A stretch of DNA of 34,280 nucleotides from Candidatus Bathyarchaeota archaeon. Lineage in GTDB: Archaea; Thermoproteota; Bathyarchaeia; RBG-16-48-13; GCA-020355125. Every line of letters begins with the position of its first letter. Position 1 is the first letter of the stretch. The notes below the pieces were generated by a model. That model did not search any database, was not told the origin of the DNA, and saw only the letters and a list, made by a program, of their open reading frames with translations. The DNA lies in assembly GCA_026015035.1 (NCBI GenBank), contig JAOZHB010000032.1, positions 1-34,280 of the forward strand, given 5' to 3'. The position numbers and the translations under genes were made by a program. Of the stretch, positions 9,956 to 19,952 are shown piece after piece.

Positions 9956-9969
9956 GTAGCGCGCGCTAC
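9956..9969. repeat. GC palindrome GTAGCGCGCGCTAC (14 bp perfect)
   Basis: Direct reading. Confidence 0.9.
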
Positions 9970-10015
9970 TCCCCCTCTTTCCTTCATGAAATGTATCACA
10001 TTCATAATGAAGAGC

Positions 10016-10026
10016 TAGCTAGTTGA
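10016..10026 (+). repeat. TAGC-array variant TAGCTAGTTGA
   Basis: Direct reading; TAG, TAG, TGA at 4-nt spacing. Confidence 0.85.
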
Positions 10027-10169
10027 GACCTATCAATCCAATAATTTCCTAGTAAAAGGTTTACTCATTTATGCATTCTTTGGATGGCCCTTCAAATCTT
10101 AGGGTTGCTAGACATCAGCGTACGCTGAAAAGGAATAAAATTTTATAAAATAGGATCGAGTAGTGATAA

Positions 10170-10589
10170 TTGGTGACAAATCGAATGGATGCCTCGGAAG
10201 AGTGGGATATTGCGGTTTGTGGATTAAATTGCCTTCGATGCGGAATCTATCAAGAATCCAACAACAAGGATAGGGAGTGGCAAACGAGAATAGGGAAGTC
10301 CATTTTTGGTGTAGACGCAGACATTGACCCAGAAACGATAAGGTGTGGTGGATGTAGGAGCTGTTTGGAAATACATTGGAGTGAAAATTGTAACTTAAGG
10401 AAGTGTGCGGAAGAGAAAGGGCATACCTATTGTTTTGAATGCGACGATTTTGTCTGCGAAAAACTGGAAGCATTTGGCAAGGGCCGTCATGGCAGAACGG
10501 TCGAAAACATGAAAGAAATGAAGGAACTCGGAGTAGATGCTTGGCTAAAGAAACAACAAAAGAAGGGTCCAGCGGTCATGTGCCCTTAA
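10170..10589 (+). CDS. DUF3795-like small Cys-rich protein
   Basis: N-terminal CGLNCLRCGIY, further CGGCRSC and C-x-FxCDDFVCEKLE cysteines, typical of the family. Confidence 0.7.
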   Translation: MVTNRMDASEEWDIAVCGLNCLRCGIYQESNNKDREWQTRIGKSIFGVDADIDPETIRCGGCRSCLEIHWSENCNLRKCAEEKGHTYCFECDDFVCEKLEAFGKGRHGRTVENMKEMKELGVDAWLKKQQKKGPAVMCP

Positions 10590-10668
10590 AATACTGGAAT
10601 ATGACGTGTCACATTATCTAAACAGTTAACGACGAACTAAACTTCGAACATAGTATCAGGCAACATAA

Positions 10669-10680
10669 AGCGCGCGCGCT
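10669..10680. repeat. GC palindrome AGCGCGCGCGCT
   Basis: Direct reading; 17 nt before ATG 10698. Confidence 0.9.
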
Positions 10681-10697
10681 AAAAGGAAGGAATACTA

Positions 10698-11216
10698 ATG
10701 GAAGATATCGTCGAAGACGGTTTACAGGAAATGACAGCAGTTCTTAAAAGTGCTGAAGTGGGTCGCATTGCACTCTCGGACAGTTCAAAGCCTTACATCG
10801 TACCCATTAACTTCCTGTACCAAAACGGGAAAATAGCCTTTCACTGTGCCTTTGATGGAAAGAAGCTGGATATAATATCAAAAAACCCGAATTGCTGTTT
10901 TGAAGTTGACGAATTTATGGGAGAAGTAAGTTACCATTATGATTCCTTATGCCACTTGGACTTCGATAGTGTCTTAGTCTTCGGTAAGGCACGAATAGAA
11001 AATGATGAGGATTTAAAGCTCCAATTCTTTAAGAAGCTTCACTCCAAGTACAAGGAATTATATCGTAAACCCATATCAGAAGGTGGAGTAAGATTCGACA
11101 AGACTCGTCTACATGAAGCCTGCTGTGTAGTAATCGACATAGAAGAGTTAACTGGACGCCGAGAAAGAACAGTCGATGGAAAAAGAAAAACGGTAATATG
11201 GCAACACAAGTTTTAG
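10698..11216 (+). CDS. Pyridoxamine 5'-phosphate oxidase-like FMN-binding split-barrel protein (NimA-like)
   Basis: GRIALSDSSKPYIVPINFLYQNGKIAFHCAFDGKKLDIISKNPNCCFEVDE pattern. Confidence 0.8.
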   Translation: MEDIVEDGLQEMTAVLKSAEVGRIALSDSSKPYIVPINFLYQNGKIAFHCAFDGKKLDIISKNPNCCFEVDEFMGEVSYHYDSLCHLDFDSVLVFGKARIENDEDLKLQFFKKLHSKYKELYRKPISEGGVRFDKTRLHEACCVVIDIEELTGRRERTVDGKRKTVIWQHKF

Positions 11217-11361
11217 ATGCTTATATTTAGTTAGCTCGCACGAAGAAAACAATCCTATTGACGAAGTCTTATCGTATTACGCGCAAGCTGAACGTAGTAT
11301 TAATAGTAGCGCACGCTCTTTTTAGCTTGTTTATGTGCAATACTCTTAAACCCTTTTTTCT

Positions 11362-11607
11362 GTGATTATTCAGGGTATTGCTTTGGATAAGAAGAACGTA
11401 ATTGTTTTCGAAATTTGCATCGGACTACTACTCATCATTATCGGTTTCATCGTATGGTGGTGGTCCACGCACTTACTGTGGATACTCATCTATCCGCCAC
11501 CATTAGCAAAGCAGTTAATCGACGGCCTGCCGTTTGTCTTCTGGAGTCTCGGCGCGTTGCTTTTTATAGATGGCATGAGAAGGAAGATCAACGATCGAAC
11601 GAGCTAG
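11362..11607 (+). CDS. Small membrane protein, hypothetical
   Basis: 81-aa ORF (GTG start) with two hydrophobic segments; stop codon lies inside an AGCTAGCTAA element. Confidence 0.45.
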   Translation: MIIQGIALDKKNVIVFEICIGLLLIIIGFIVWWWSTHLLWILIYPPPLAKQLIDGLPFVFWSLGALLFIDGMRRKINDRTS

Positions 11608-11637
11608 CTAACAAGGCTTTGATAGTCCTAAAACATC

Positions 11638-11648
11638 TAGCTAACTAG
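11638..11648 (+). repeat. TAGC-array variant TAGCTAACTAG
   Basis: Direct reading; stops in three frames on both strands. Confidence 0.85.
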
Positions 11649-11885
11649 CGTGCGCTTTCTCGTTTTTACTCGCGTCAATAAGGATTTAGCTTCATTGATT
11701 GAGAGGCCCAACCAATGCTTTATCATACTGTAGCATTGAGAACATAGATAGACGTTAGAATCTCTTCGTGCAACATCATCTTTTTCGTGATTGCAGACAT
11801 CACATTTTCTCATTCAGTCATCGTTAAGGCATTCAATAAAGCTCTTTAAATAAGAATTATGAATTTTAAATAGTCATTTAATAGT

Positions 11886-11897
11886 AAGCGCGCGCTT
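11886..11897. repeat. GC palindrome AAGCGCGCGCTT
   Basis: Direct reading. Confidence 0.9.
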
Positions 11898-12139
11898 CTT
11901 TACTCTCACTAATCAGGAATTTACCTGCGTGTCAGCTTAAAAATAAAAGGCCTATTTTGGTAGTTGATATGGAGACGTAGATTCATTTATATCAAGCAAA
12001 CACCCATTTTGTAAAAGAGCTGGTTATCTGGCAGTGACATCGAACTTATGTCATCAATAACGAATTGGTGTCCAGTACAGATAACACGAGGAACCTATTG
12101 GACATGGTGTGGAGCTAACTACTTGGATTGCAGTAGGGG

Positions 12140-13513
12140 TTGTTCATGGCAGGTAAGAAGTTGAAGAGTCTTCGCAGTCGAAAATTCGTGAAGACTGTAA
12201 AAAAACAGCTGCCATGGATAAGCCACATGATTACTGATGAGGCAGCTGCTAGAGAGTTTAACCTTACGCAGATGAATATTGAACCTCGGAAGGGAAGCCT
12301 TTGTTTAGCGTGTAGAGGCGGTCGAAGGTTATGCGGTAAACCGCGGTGCCCGGCTCTCGTCAAACTCTATTCGCTCCTCAAAGTGCGAAAACGGATGCAT
12401 TCGGATCAGCTGGCAGGGTCTTCACCACCGGGCATTTTTGTTGGTCGGAGAGGGTATCCCCACGTCTACGCGGGGCCTTTAGTGCCTCCGATGTTAGGTG
12501 AGACCTCCCACTATGATGCCCCTGAAGAGTGGTTAGGACGGTCTGTTGATGAAATCGTTGGTTTTCGCACAAACTTAATTCGAAGCAAGTTTCGTGTCAA
12601 CGTTACAGACCTCTCCGAGAACAACCGCTTCCTGAATAGAACGCTTGAGATGGCTTTATCCAGCACTCCCGTCGACGCAGAATTGACTTTTCAAAAAAAG
12701 CCGTCCGATCGAATCTTCCTCGATGGCACCATGCAGCCGATGGGACCATCGGCGATCTTGAAAAAAATGAATGTGGGAAGCGGAAACACGGATAGACGAA
12801 TTGAAAAAGCGTACCGGGATCATGACTTGAAAGCTGAGCAAGCACTTCTCAATCTCTACTTGTCCGACGTTCCCGTTTCCAAGATTCAACGTGTCTTCAG
12901 CGTAGGTGCCTTCGGCGTCAAACAGCAACGGCGGATGGTTCCGACCCGGTGGAGTATCACGGCTGTGGACTCCACGATCTCCCGTCGGTTAATAGAGGAT
13001 CAGGTCAAGGACAACACGATAATCAACGAATATCGGGTGTATGAATACAACTACTTGGGGAATCGCTTTGTAGTCCTGTTACTGCCCCACAATTGGAGCT
13101 ACGAGTGGATGGAAGCCTGGTACCCCGGGACCTCATGGAATCCGCATAGTCGGAGTATCGCCGTGGGCGGTGATTGGGAAGGCTATCGCGGTCGAACTAA
13201 ATACGCGTCAATTGGGGGGTGCTATTATGCAGTACGATTAGCGGTGGCGGAATTCTTAGCGGCGGAACACCGTCAAGCCCGGGTCATTGCGATGCGTGAG
13301 ATACATCCCAGCTTCCTACTCCCCCTCGGCGTGTGGATCAATCGGGAATGCATACGGGAAGCGTTCCATCAAAATGAGCGTAAATTTAATTCCCTCCACG
13401 AATCGCTGGCCTATATCGGTTCGAGATTTACCATACACATGGATGACTGGATCGAGGCAAGCACACTTCTGAAGGATTCCATTCACCAAAAAAGAATCAT
13501 CGACTACGTTTAA
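12140..13513 (+). CDS. nreA: Nre-family archaeal DNA repair protein
   Basis: N-terminal zinc finger CLACRGGRRLCGKPRCPAL (CX2CX6CX4C), GIFVGRRGYPHVYAGPLVPP, SVGAFGVKQQRRMVPTRWSITAVDSTIS; PIP-like C-terminus QKRIIDYV. The nreA versus nreB assignment is uncertain. Confidence 0.85.
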   Translation: MFMAGKKLKSLRSRKFVKTVKKQLPWISHMITDEAAAREFNLTQMNIEPRKGSLCLACRGGRRLCGKPRCPALVKLYSLLKVRKRMHSDQLAGSSPPGIFVGRRGYPHVYAGPLVPPMLGETSHYDAPEEWLGRSVDEIVGFRTNLIRSKFRVNVTDLSENNRFLNRTLEMALSSTPVDAELTFQKKPSDRIFLDGTMQPMGPSAILKKMNVGSGNTDRRIEKAYRDHDLKAEQALLNLYLSDVPVSKIQRVFSVGAFGVKQQRRMVPTRWSITAVDSTISRRLIEDQVKDNTIINEYRVYEYNYLGNRFVVLLLPHNWSYEWMEAWYPGTSWNPHSRSIAVGGDWEGYRGRTKYASIGGCYYAVRLAVAEFLAAEHRQARVIAMREIHPSFLLPLGVWINRECIREAFHQNERKFNSLHESLAYIGSRFTIHMDDWIEASTLLKDSIHQKRIIDYV

Positions 13514-13610
13514 TAGGGATAACGTAGACTCCCTACCGTCAATAAAAGAGACTGGATGACGGCTATCATGTTTAAACTCATCGCAAGCATGCAGTGATGA
13601 TGATGGGAGA

Positions 13611-14357
13611 ATGATTGTCAAGGAAGTGTACGCGAAAAGTGTTCTCTCCAAGTCAAAAGTGGCAGATTACACCATCAACCCCTATGTTGGTTGTGAACAT
13701 GGTTGCACGTATTGTTATGCCCGCTTCATGAAGCGATACACTCGTCACAAGGAAAAGTGGGGGCAATTTGTTGACGTAAAGATCAATGCCGTGAGTTTAC
13801 TGCAGCGTGAAATACATAAACGTCGAGTTGGAAAAGTCTGGATCAGCGGCGTATGTGATCCCTATCAACCCCTCGAAGCTCAATATAACGTCACACGAGG
13901 GTGTCTCGGTATTCTCGTAACGCATGATTGGCCAATAACGATCCAGACCAAATCACCCTTGGTGCTTCGTGATGTAGACCTGTTGAAACAATTTACTGAC
14001 TGTGAAGTTGGCCTATCCATTACAACGGCACACGATGTTATTCGACGATTGTTTGAACCGACTGCTCCACCCATTAACCAACGGATTGAAACCTTATCCA
14101 AACTTCATTCAGCTGGCCTCATCACTTTTGCGATGATCGCTCCGCTTCTTCCAGAAGCGGAGCAACTTATTCCTCAACTCAAAGGAAACGTTGATCATAT
14201 TTTGATTGACAAAATGAATTATCACTACGCAGATTGGGTTTATAAACAACACAAGTTAGAGTACGCACTGTCTGATGAGTTCTTTCAGCGGAACAAAATA
14301 GCTTTGGTTAACGCCTGTCACAAAGCAGGTATCCCTTATCAAATACTATTTAGTTAG
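13611..14357 (+). CDS. SPL-like radical SAM protein (SplB/Rv2578c-type)
   Basis: NPYVGCEHGCTYCYARFM (CX3CX2C) and the following family pattern. Confidence 0.85.
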   Translation: MIVKEVYAKSVLSKSKVADYTINPYVGCEHGCTYCYARFMKRYTRHKEKWGQFVDVKINAVSLLQREIHKRRVGKVWISGVCDPYQPLEAQYNVTRGCLGILVTHDWPITIQTKSPLVLRDVDLLKQFTDCEVGLSITTAHDVIRRLFEPTAPPINQRIETLSKLHSAGLITFAMIAPLLPEAEQLIPQLKGNVDHILIDKMNYHYADWVYKQHKLEYALSDEFFQRNKIALVNACHKAGIPYQILFS

Positions 14358-14384
14358 CCAGTTTCTATGCAGAACACAATGCTT

Positions 14385-16499
14385 TCAGGTGATCGCATCG
14401 AGTGACCGTAACATTTCTTCTTTGCGGGTTGTAGGGAGATCGCATTGATAGTTGCGGCACACATAGGCTGTGGCTTTTCCCTCTATACTGGTTAGATCCC
14501 TCGTGAACTCGACGTATTGGGCGATTTCCGGATGTTCTTCTTCGGTGGGTCGGAAGAGTACAACTTTGTTCGGGATGAACCGTGTTTTCAGTGCGTTCAC
14601 CAAAGCTTTAGTGTCTTGGTTCTGTCGTTTACCGACGATCACTACTTCAGAGGATGGGCCTAGTGCGAAGTCCAGTGCTCCCAGTAGACTGGTGTAAGCT
14701 GCTGGCGCCTGTGAAACCGCGTCAGCGAATGTCTGGAGGATCTGAGTGGCTTTCGCTTCATACTCCGGTTTTCCCGTCATGCGTGCGAGGCGAAGCAGAT
14801 TCAATGCAGCAACAGAGTTTCCTGACGGATACGCACCATCGTAAATCATCTTGTCTCGTATGAGAACGTTCTCCGCATCCTCTGCAGTAAAATAGAAGCC
14901 CCCCTCCTTTTCGTCCCAGAACTGTCGTATCATGTCTTCGGCTAGTGCAATGGCATGTCGTAGATATTTCACTTCAAAGGTCGTCTCATAGAGTTCTATG
15001 AGCCCCCAGATCAGAAAAGCATAGTCGTTCAAGAACCCCGGTATCGCGGCTTCTCCCTCGCGATAACGGTGATAAAGCCGTCCCCGCGAGTCCAGCATGT
15101 TCTCGAAAATAAAGTTTGCCGCTTTTTTGGCTGCGTCCGCGTATTGCATATCGTTGAAGGCTTGGGACGCTTTCGCCAACGCGACGATCATCAATCCGTT
15201 CCAATCGGCTAAAATCTTGTCGTCTTTCCTGGGATGAACACGACTCTCACGGGCAGTGAATAGGATGCCTCTCGCTTTTTCCCAACGCTCTTTTACCTCC
15301 TCTGATGGAACATTTTGGTCATTGGCGATTTTCCTAAACGGGTTTGTAAGGTGTAAGATGTTTTTTCCGGTCACCCTTCGAGTCGATTCTTCTTCGAAAT
15401 TCCCGTTTTTCGCCACGTTGAAGGCGTCAATAACGAGTTCAGCTTCATCCTTGGGGAGCCGCTGCCGTATCTCGTCGTCTGTCCAGAGATAAAATTTTCC
15501 CTCCTCGCCCTCGACGTCGGCGTCTTCAGCCGAGTGGAATCCTCCAGCGGGATCTGTCATGTCTCGCAATACATAGGTAAGTATTTCCCTAGCGGTCTTC
15601 TCATACTCTTTCCTTCTTGTGGCCTGATAGGCTTCCACGTACGCGATGGTCAGCATCGCCTGATCGTAGAGCATCTTCTCGAAGTGGGGGACCCGCCAAT
15701 GTTTATCCGTGGAGTAGCGGTGAAAGCCAAATCCGACGTGGTCATAGATGCCGCCACACCGCATGGCGTCAAGGGTCTTCTCCACCATTCGAAGGGCCTC
15801 CTCCTTTCCTGTACGTTTCCAATAACGGAGGAGAAAGAGCAGTCGCTGAGGTGAAGGAAACTTGGGAGTTTTTCCGAAGCCTCCGTCTCGTTCATCAAAA
15901 GTATCCAATAGATACAGATATGCCCCGTCTAAGGTTAATTCATCCAGTTCTTCTGCCTGAATGCTTGCTTCCCCCTGCCTTCGCTTGAGCAATGAGAGAA
16001 CCTTTTCAGCCAAGTCATCAACCTCGCTTCTCCTCGTGGTCCAGAACTCTTGAATCGAAGGGATTAATTCCGTGAGTCCAACGCGTCCAAACCGGCTTTC
16101 CTGAGGGAGGTAGGTGGCTGCAAAAAAGGGTCGCTTATCTGGGGTCAGAAGGATGGTGAGGGGCCATCCACCGCTACCCGTCATCAGCTGGCAGACCCGC
16201 ATGTAGGTTCTATCGATGTCCGGTCGCTCTTCCCGATCAACCTTGATGCAGACAAAGGTCTCATTCAACAATTCGGCTACTGCATGGTTCTCAAAGGACT
16301 CTCGCTCCATCACGTGGCACCAGTGACAGGTCGAGTACCCTATGGACAAGAAAACGGGTTTCTCCTCTCTCTCCGCCTTTTCAAAAGCCTCAGCGCCCCA
16401 AGGATGCCAATCTACCGGGTTGTACGCATGTTGTAAGAGGTACGGACTTTTCTCAAATACCAGTCGGTTCGGGTTTCGTTGGGCTGATGTATTCTGCAA
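14385..16499 (-). CDS. YyaL/DUF255 thioredoxin-domain protein (SPATA20-like)
   Basis: [58 protein letters not shown]. Confidence 0.93.
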   Translation of the reverse strand: MQNTSAQRNPNRLVFEKSPYLLQHAYNPVDWHPWGAEAFEKAEREEKPVFLSIGYSTCHWCHVMERESFENHAVAELLNETFVCIKVDREERPDIDRTYMRVCQLMTGSGGWPLTILLTPDKRPFFAATYLPQESRFGRVGLTELIPSIQEFWTTRRSEVDDLAEKVLSLLKRRQGEASIQAEELDELTLDGAYLYLLDTFDERDGGFGKTPKFPSPQRLLFLLRYWKRTGKEEALRMVEKTLDAMRCGGIYDHVGFGFHRYSTDKHWRVPHFEKMLYDQAMLTIAYVEAYQATRRKEYEKTAREILTYVLRDMTDPAGGFHSAEDADVEGEEGKFYLWTDDEIRQRLPKDEAELVIDAFNVAKNGNFEEESTRRVTGKNILHLTNPFRKIANDQNVPSEEVKERWEKARGILFTARESRVHPRKDDKILADWNGLMIVALAKASQAFNDMQYADAAKKAANFIFENMLDSRGRLYHRYREGEAAIPGFLNDYAFLIWGLIELYETTFEVKYLRHAIALAEDMIRQFWDEKEGGFYFTAEDAENVLIRDKMIYDGAYPSGNSVAALNLLRLARMTGKPEYEAKATQILQTFADAVSQAPAAYTSLLGALDFALGPSSEVVIVGKRQNQDTKALVNALKTRFIPNKVVLFRPTEEEHPEIAQYVEFTRDLTSIEGKATAYVCRNYQCDLPTTRKEEMLRSLDAIT

Positions 16500-16520
16500 G
16501 TAACTCCTTCCAATATGAGC

Positions 16521-16531
16521 TAGCTAGATAA
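16521..16531 (+). repeat. TAGC-array variant TAGCTAGATAA
   Basis: Direct reading. Confidence 0.85.
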
Positions 16532-16774
16532 CTACGACGTGCAAAAAAAAGGGGGAACGTATAAGTTTACCTACATTGACTCGCTAGCTGAGTCATCGTA
16601 ACAAATGAGTCAAATGCAGTGCTCATGTGCTTGCGACTGTAGACTTCCTTCCTGCTTTCTATCTATTTAGTCAGTTTGAAGTAAAATAAGGTCTTCAATA
16701 TGATACCATCATTTCGAGAGTGTGTAGCTGACTACCATAATGAGAGCTAATAAACGTCATTACGTTTTATATCA

Positions 16775-18679
16775 GTGGAAAACAATTATTGTACAAGGTT
16801 TAGGTGTTTCAATATGACCGATAAGGAAGAAGTCGTTAAGAAACTACCTGCGAACGAGTCGAAGCGAACCTTTCTAAAGGAACACCCCACGGCCCAAGGA
16901 GGGGTTGCGGAGGACGAATTAACCTTGGTATCATCCCCTCCTCTCTCAGCCAGGTCTAGCCCGGAAATCGTGTCCGTAGAGAACTGGGGTCAGGCTTTCG
17001 TGGAGACAACTGTGCGTTGCGGCGTAAAGTACTGGTTCGTCAATTCGGGTACAGATTGGCCGGTCTTCATCGACGCCATTGCGAAAAGGCATGCTCTCGG
17101 AAGAGAGTGGCCCAAGCTGTTGACCGTTCCTCATGAGTATGTCGCAACCAGCATGGCTATGGGCTACACCCAAGTTACCAATGAGCCCCAGATCGCTGGG
17201 TATCATGTCACCGTGGGAACCTACAACGCTCTCGGAGCCATCGTGAATGCTTTCACGGGGCGGATTCCCATCCTCCTCTTCGCTGGGAGGCGATCGATAA
17301 CCAAGGAGGGCTTCCCGGGGACCGATAAGGGGCCCATCGCTCAAGAGTCGACGGATCAGGCTGGTCCTCTGAGGGAATACATAAAGTGGGACTACGAGAT
17401 TAAAATGCTGGAGCACATCCCCCAGTTGATTCAAAGGGGCCTACAAATAGCGAAGACCGAGCCCAAGGGCCCGGTGTACCTCACTATCCCCAACGAACTG
17501 GCGATGATGGAAGCCAGCGAGATCACGATTCCCCCACAAGAATTGTATAGGCCAGCTGCACCCCCCCATGGAAACCCCTCTGCTACGATGCAGGCAGCAG
17601 AATTGCTGGTAGAGGCGGAGAACCCGTATATCATCACTCGATTTCTTGGAGCCAACCCTGCCGCCGTCGACCAGCTCGTACGTTTCGCTGAACTCTTGGC
17701 GATACCGGTCTCTCGAGCCATCAACGGATACATGAACTTCCCGAACACGCACCCCCTCGCTACCTCGATCTCCCTTGACGACGCTGACGTTATCTTCACC
17801 ATCGACACGCCTTCTCCTTGGAGAGGCTCATATATCCCGAACCCCGATGCGAAGTACATCAACCTCAGCCCCATGCCCCTCCGCATCCGACCCTACCCCA
17901 TGGCTGGCCACTATCCAGCTGACATCAACATCACTGGCGATCCAGCGACGACGCTCAACACTCTCTACCAGGTTACCTCTCACGTGATCTCCCGAAACCC
18001 AGATAAATTGATGGCGGTCGAGAAGAGGTTAGAGAAATTCAGGACTCTCCAAACTGCTGCAAGGAAGAAAGCGGTGGAGGATGCGATGAAGGTGAAGAAC
18101 GATAAACCCATCGACCGCAAATGGCTCGAATACTGCATCAGTCAAGTCATGAATGACGATACCATAGTCGTTGGCCGCTCCGCAGCTTCCTACATAGAGT
18201 ACACGAAGCCCGGAACCTATTTTGGCAGTTATCCCGCAGGATCCCTCGGCGACTCACTTGGACAAGCCCTCGGTGTTAAGTTGGCAGCGCCAGACAAGAC
18301 CGTCATCTGTGGGATAGGTGATGGATCTTATATATACGGCGTACCTACCGCAGCCCACTTCACGTCTGCCAAGTACCATCTTCCCGTCCTCTTCATAGTG
18401 TATAACAACCAATGCTGGCGCGCCGTCAGGGGAACCCTCTTACGGGAGTATCCCAATGGCTGGGCGATACGAACGAACAGCCGAATTGGACAAGATTTGA
18501 CTTTAGCGGATGGCGAATCGGCACCCCACTATGAGCTAAATTCTGTAGCCTCAGGCGGCTATGGTGTGATTGTTGAAGACCCCGCTAGACTCCCTGAAGC
18601 TTTACAGGATGCCTTACACGCCGTCAAAGTCGAGAAAAGGCAAGCCCTCCTCAACGTCGTCATCAAGTATGCTACTTAG
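16775..18679 (+). CDS. Thiamine-pyrophosphate-requiring enzyme, acetolactate synthase-like (third, divergent copy)
   Basis: VPHEYVATSMAMGY, GDGSYIYG...IVYNN ThDP motif. Alternative start ATG at 16814 (MTDKEE). Confidence 0.85.
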   Translation: MENNYCTRFRCFNMTDKEEVVKKLPANESKRTFLKEHPTAQGGVAEDELTLVSSPPLSARSSPEIVSVENWGQAFVETTVRCGVKYWFVNSGTDWPVFIDAIAKRHALGREWPKLLTVPHEYVATSMAMGYTQVTNEPQIAGYHVTVGTYNALGAIVNAFTGRIPILLFAGRRSITKEGFPGTDKGPIAQESTDQAGPLREYIKWDYEIKMLEHIPQLIQRGLQIAKTEPKGPVYLTIPNELAMMEASEITIPPQELYRPAAPPHGNPSATMQAAELLVEAENPYIITRFLGANPAAVDQLVRFAELLAIPVSRAINGYMNFPNTHPLATSISLDDADVIFTIDTPSPWRGSYIPNPDAKYINLSPMPLRIRPYPMAGHYPADINITGDPATTLNTLYQVTSHVISRNPDKLMAVEKRLEKFRTLQTAARKKAVEDAMKVKNDKPIDRKWLEYCISQVMNDDTIVVGRSAASYIEYTKPGTYFGSYPAGSLGDSLGQALGVKLAAPDKTVICGIGDGSYIYGVPTAAHFTSAKYHLPVLFIVYNNQCWRAVRGTLLREYPNGWAIRTNSRIGQDLTLADGESAPHYELNSVASGGYGVIVEDPARLPEALQDALHAVKVEKRQALLNVVIKYAT

Positions 18680-18755
18680 GATGGCCGTTTCCTATCACTT
18701 TTTTCAAATGGATGTGATCCCGGGTATCCAGCCTTTACAAGTATATTGGAGTTCA

Positions 18756-18766
18756 TAGCTAACTAG
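18756..18766 (+). repeat. TAGC-array variant TAGCTAACTAG
   Basis: Direct reading; same 11-mer as at 11638-11648. Confidence 0.85.
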
Positions 18767-18835
18767 GATAAATCAAAGCAGTAACAAGGCAAGACTTATA
18801 GTGATATAGCTGACGAGTGCTTTGCTGTCCAACCT

Positions 18836-19366
18836 TTATCCTAAGAAGTTTATGAGACCAACCTCTACCAAGGCCGCAACAAAAAATATCCCATAGATGT
18901 AGACCAAGTCTTTCGCGGCCATGGCTCTGCTCAGAGTCTTCTTTATGGTCACGTATATCCCATATCCCTCAAGTATCCCCATTGGTGCACTAACCAGAAA
19001 AATCGTTGGAAGGGCTTCGACTACGATTCGCCCCAGAAAGAAATTGGCTCCCCTTAAAATACTTACGAACAGAACTATGAACGTGAAGACGGCGGCAAAG
19101 GTTCGTGGATGATCCAGTACAACATTTGCATACTTCTCTTTCTTGAAGAAACCCAGAACCACTAACTCGACGTAAAACGTCATACCCAACAAGATCATGG
19201 ATGCCACGATTACATTATTTATGAAAATCATGAAAAAAACTAAAAGGTGATTTTGAAAGAGGGTTCTAAACGCGTTGAAAAAAGCGGTGTTTGTGAGGTA
19301 AGACAGCATTAACAGAAATAGAAACGTCAGCCCTACCAACGTCACACGATATTTTTCCTTCAGCAT
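18836..19366 (-). CDS. SpoIIM/DUF95-like integral membrane protein
   Basis: Multiple hydrophobic helices with NNVIVASMILLG... and PMGILEGYGIYV pattern. Confidence 0.6.
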   Translation of the reverse strand: MLKEKYRVTLVGLTFLFLLMLSYLTNTAFFNAFRTLFQNHLLVFFMIFINNVIVASMILLGMTFYVELVVLGFFKKEKYANVVLDHPRTFAAVFTFIVLFVSILRGANFFLGRIVVEALPTIFLVSAPMGILEGYGIYVTIKKTLSRAMAAKDLVYIYGIFFVAALVEVGLINFLG

Positions 19367-19495
19367 CGATTAAACCCATGACAATTAGTTTAGCTTTCCA
19401 AACTTTACCCACGAGTAGGAATAAGAAAGCAATATTCCCACCAGCACATATTAAATCTTATGAATCCCAAACTACTTCCTACGCGTTCTACGGAT

Positions 19496-19506
19496 TTAGC
19501 TAGCTA
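19496..19506 (-). repeat. TAGC-array element (TAGCTAGCTAA on minus strand)
   Basis: Direct reading of ttagctagcta. Confidence 0.85.
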
Positions 19507-19563
19507 CCTAACAGGTCATTATTTTCCATTAGACCTTTAGAATACAGTAAAAGGAGAGACGGC

Positions 19564-19574
19564 TAACTAGCTAA
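19564..19574 (+). repeat. TAGC-array variant TAACTAGCTAA
   Basis: Direct reading. Confidence 0.85.
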
Positions 19575-19750
19575 TATAGAATCCGATGGATTTCTAATTA
19601 CATATCAGTTTAGAAGTAGTCTGGATAACCCTTGCTTTAGTCTTTTGGCTCCTCTCCTCTTTGCATTGCTGCCTTCGCCAAGCCCTCCCCAAGCTCCTTG
19701 TAGGTTTGCAAGTCCCTTTCGGTGGGTATTCCTGATGAAGCCTATCCATC

Positions 19751-19762
19751 AGCGCGCGCGCT
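19751..19762. repeat. GC palindrome AGCGCGCGCGCT
   Basis: Direct reading; identical 12-mer to 10669-10680. Confidence 0.9.
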
Positions 19763-19781
19763 AGGACGGTGTTTACTTGTA

Positions 19782-19792
19782 TAGCTAGCTAA
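19782..19792 (+). repeat. TAGC-array element TAGCTAGCTAA
   Basis: Direct reading. Confidence 0.85.
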
Positions 19793-19910
19793 CCAGAGTG
19801 AAAATAAAGTAGTTTTGTGTAATAGTGACGCCAAATTCATCATCTGATAAAAAAATATTTTTTCCTCTGTATCTCCTCGTTTCTCACAAACACTTCGCTC
19901 CGTTCTATGT

Positions 19911-19920
19911 GTTTATATAA
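19911..19920 (+). promoter_or_regulatory. Archaeal TATA-box-like promoter for the ZIP gene
   Basis: TTTATATAAA within a GTTTATATAAAC palindrome ~35-40 nt before ATG 19953, consistent with a leaderless or near-leaderless transcript. Confidence 0.5.
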
Positions 19921-19952
19921 ACTCAGGTTATACGTTATAGCTGACTTGTGAA

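Noticed and set aside
12140-13513. Possible DruA/DUF4338 defence protein or transposase
   Set aside because: Zinc finger CX2CX6CX4C and the SVGAFGVKQQRRMVPTRWSITAVDSTIS core fit the Nre family much better.
16543-16550. A8 run as terminator
   Set aside because: On the minus strand the oligo-T lies upstream of the DUF255 gene start; no + strand gene ends there, so it does not terminate a known gene.
17431-17886. 151-aa minus-strand ORF (and similar antisense ORFs such as 153-425, 15617-15988, 33183-33611)
   Set aside because: Fully overlaps strongly supported genes on the other strand; no recognisable domain.
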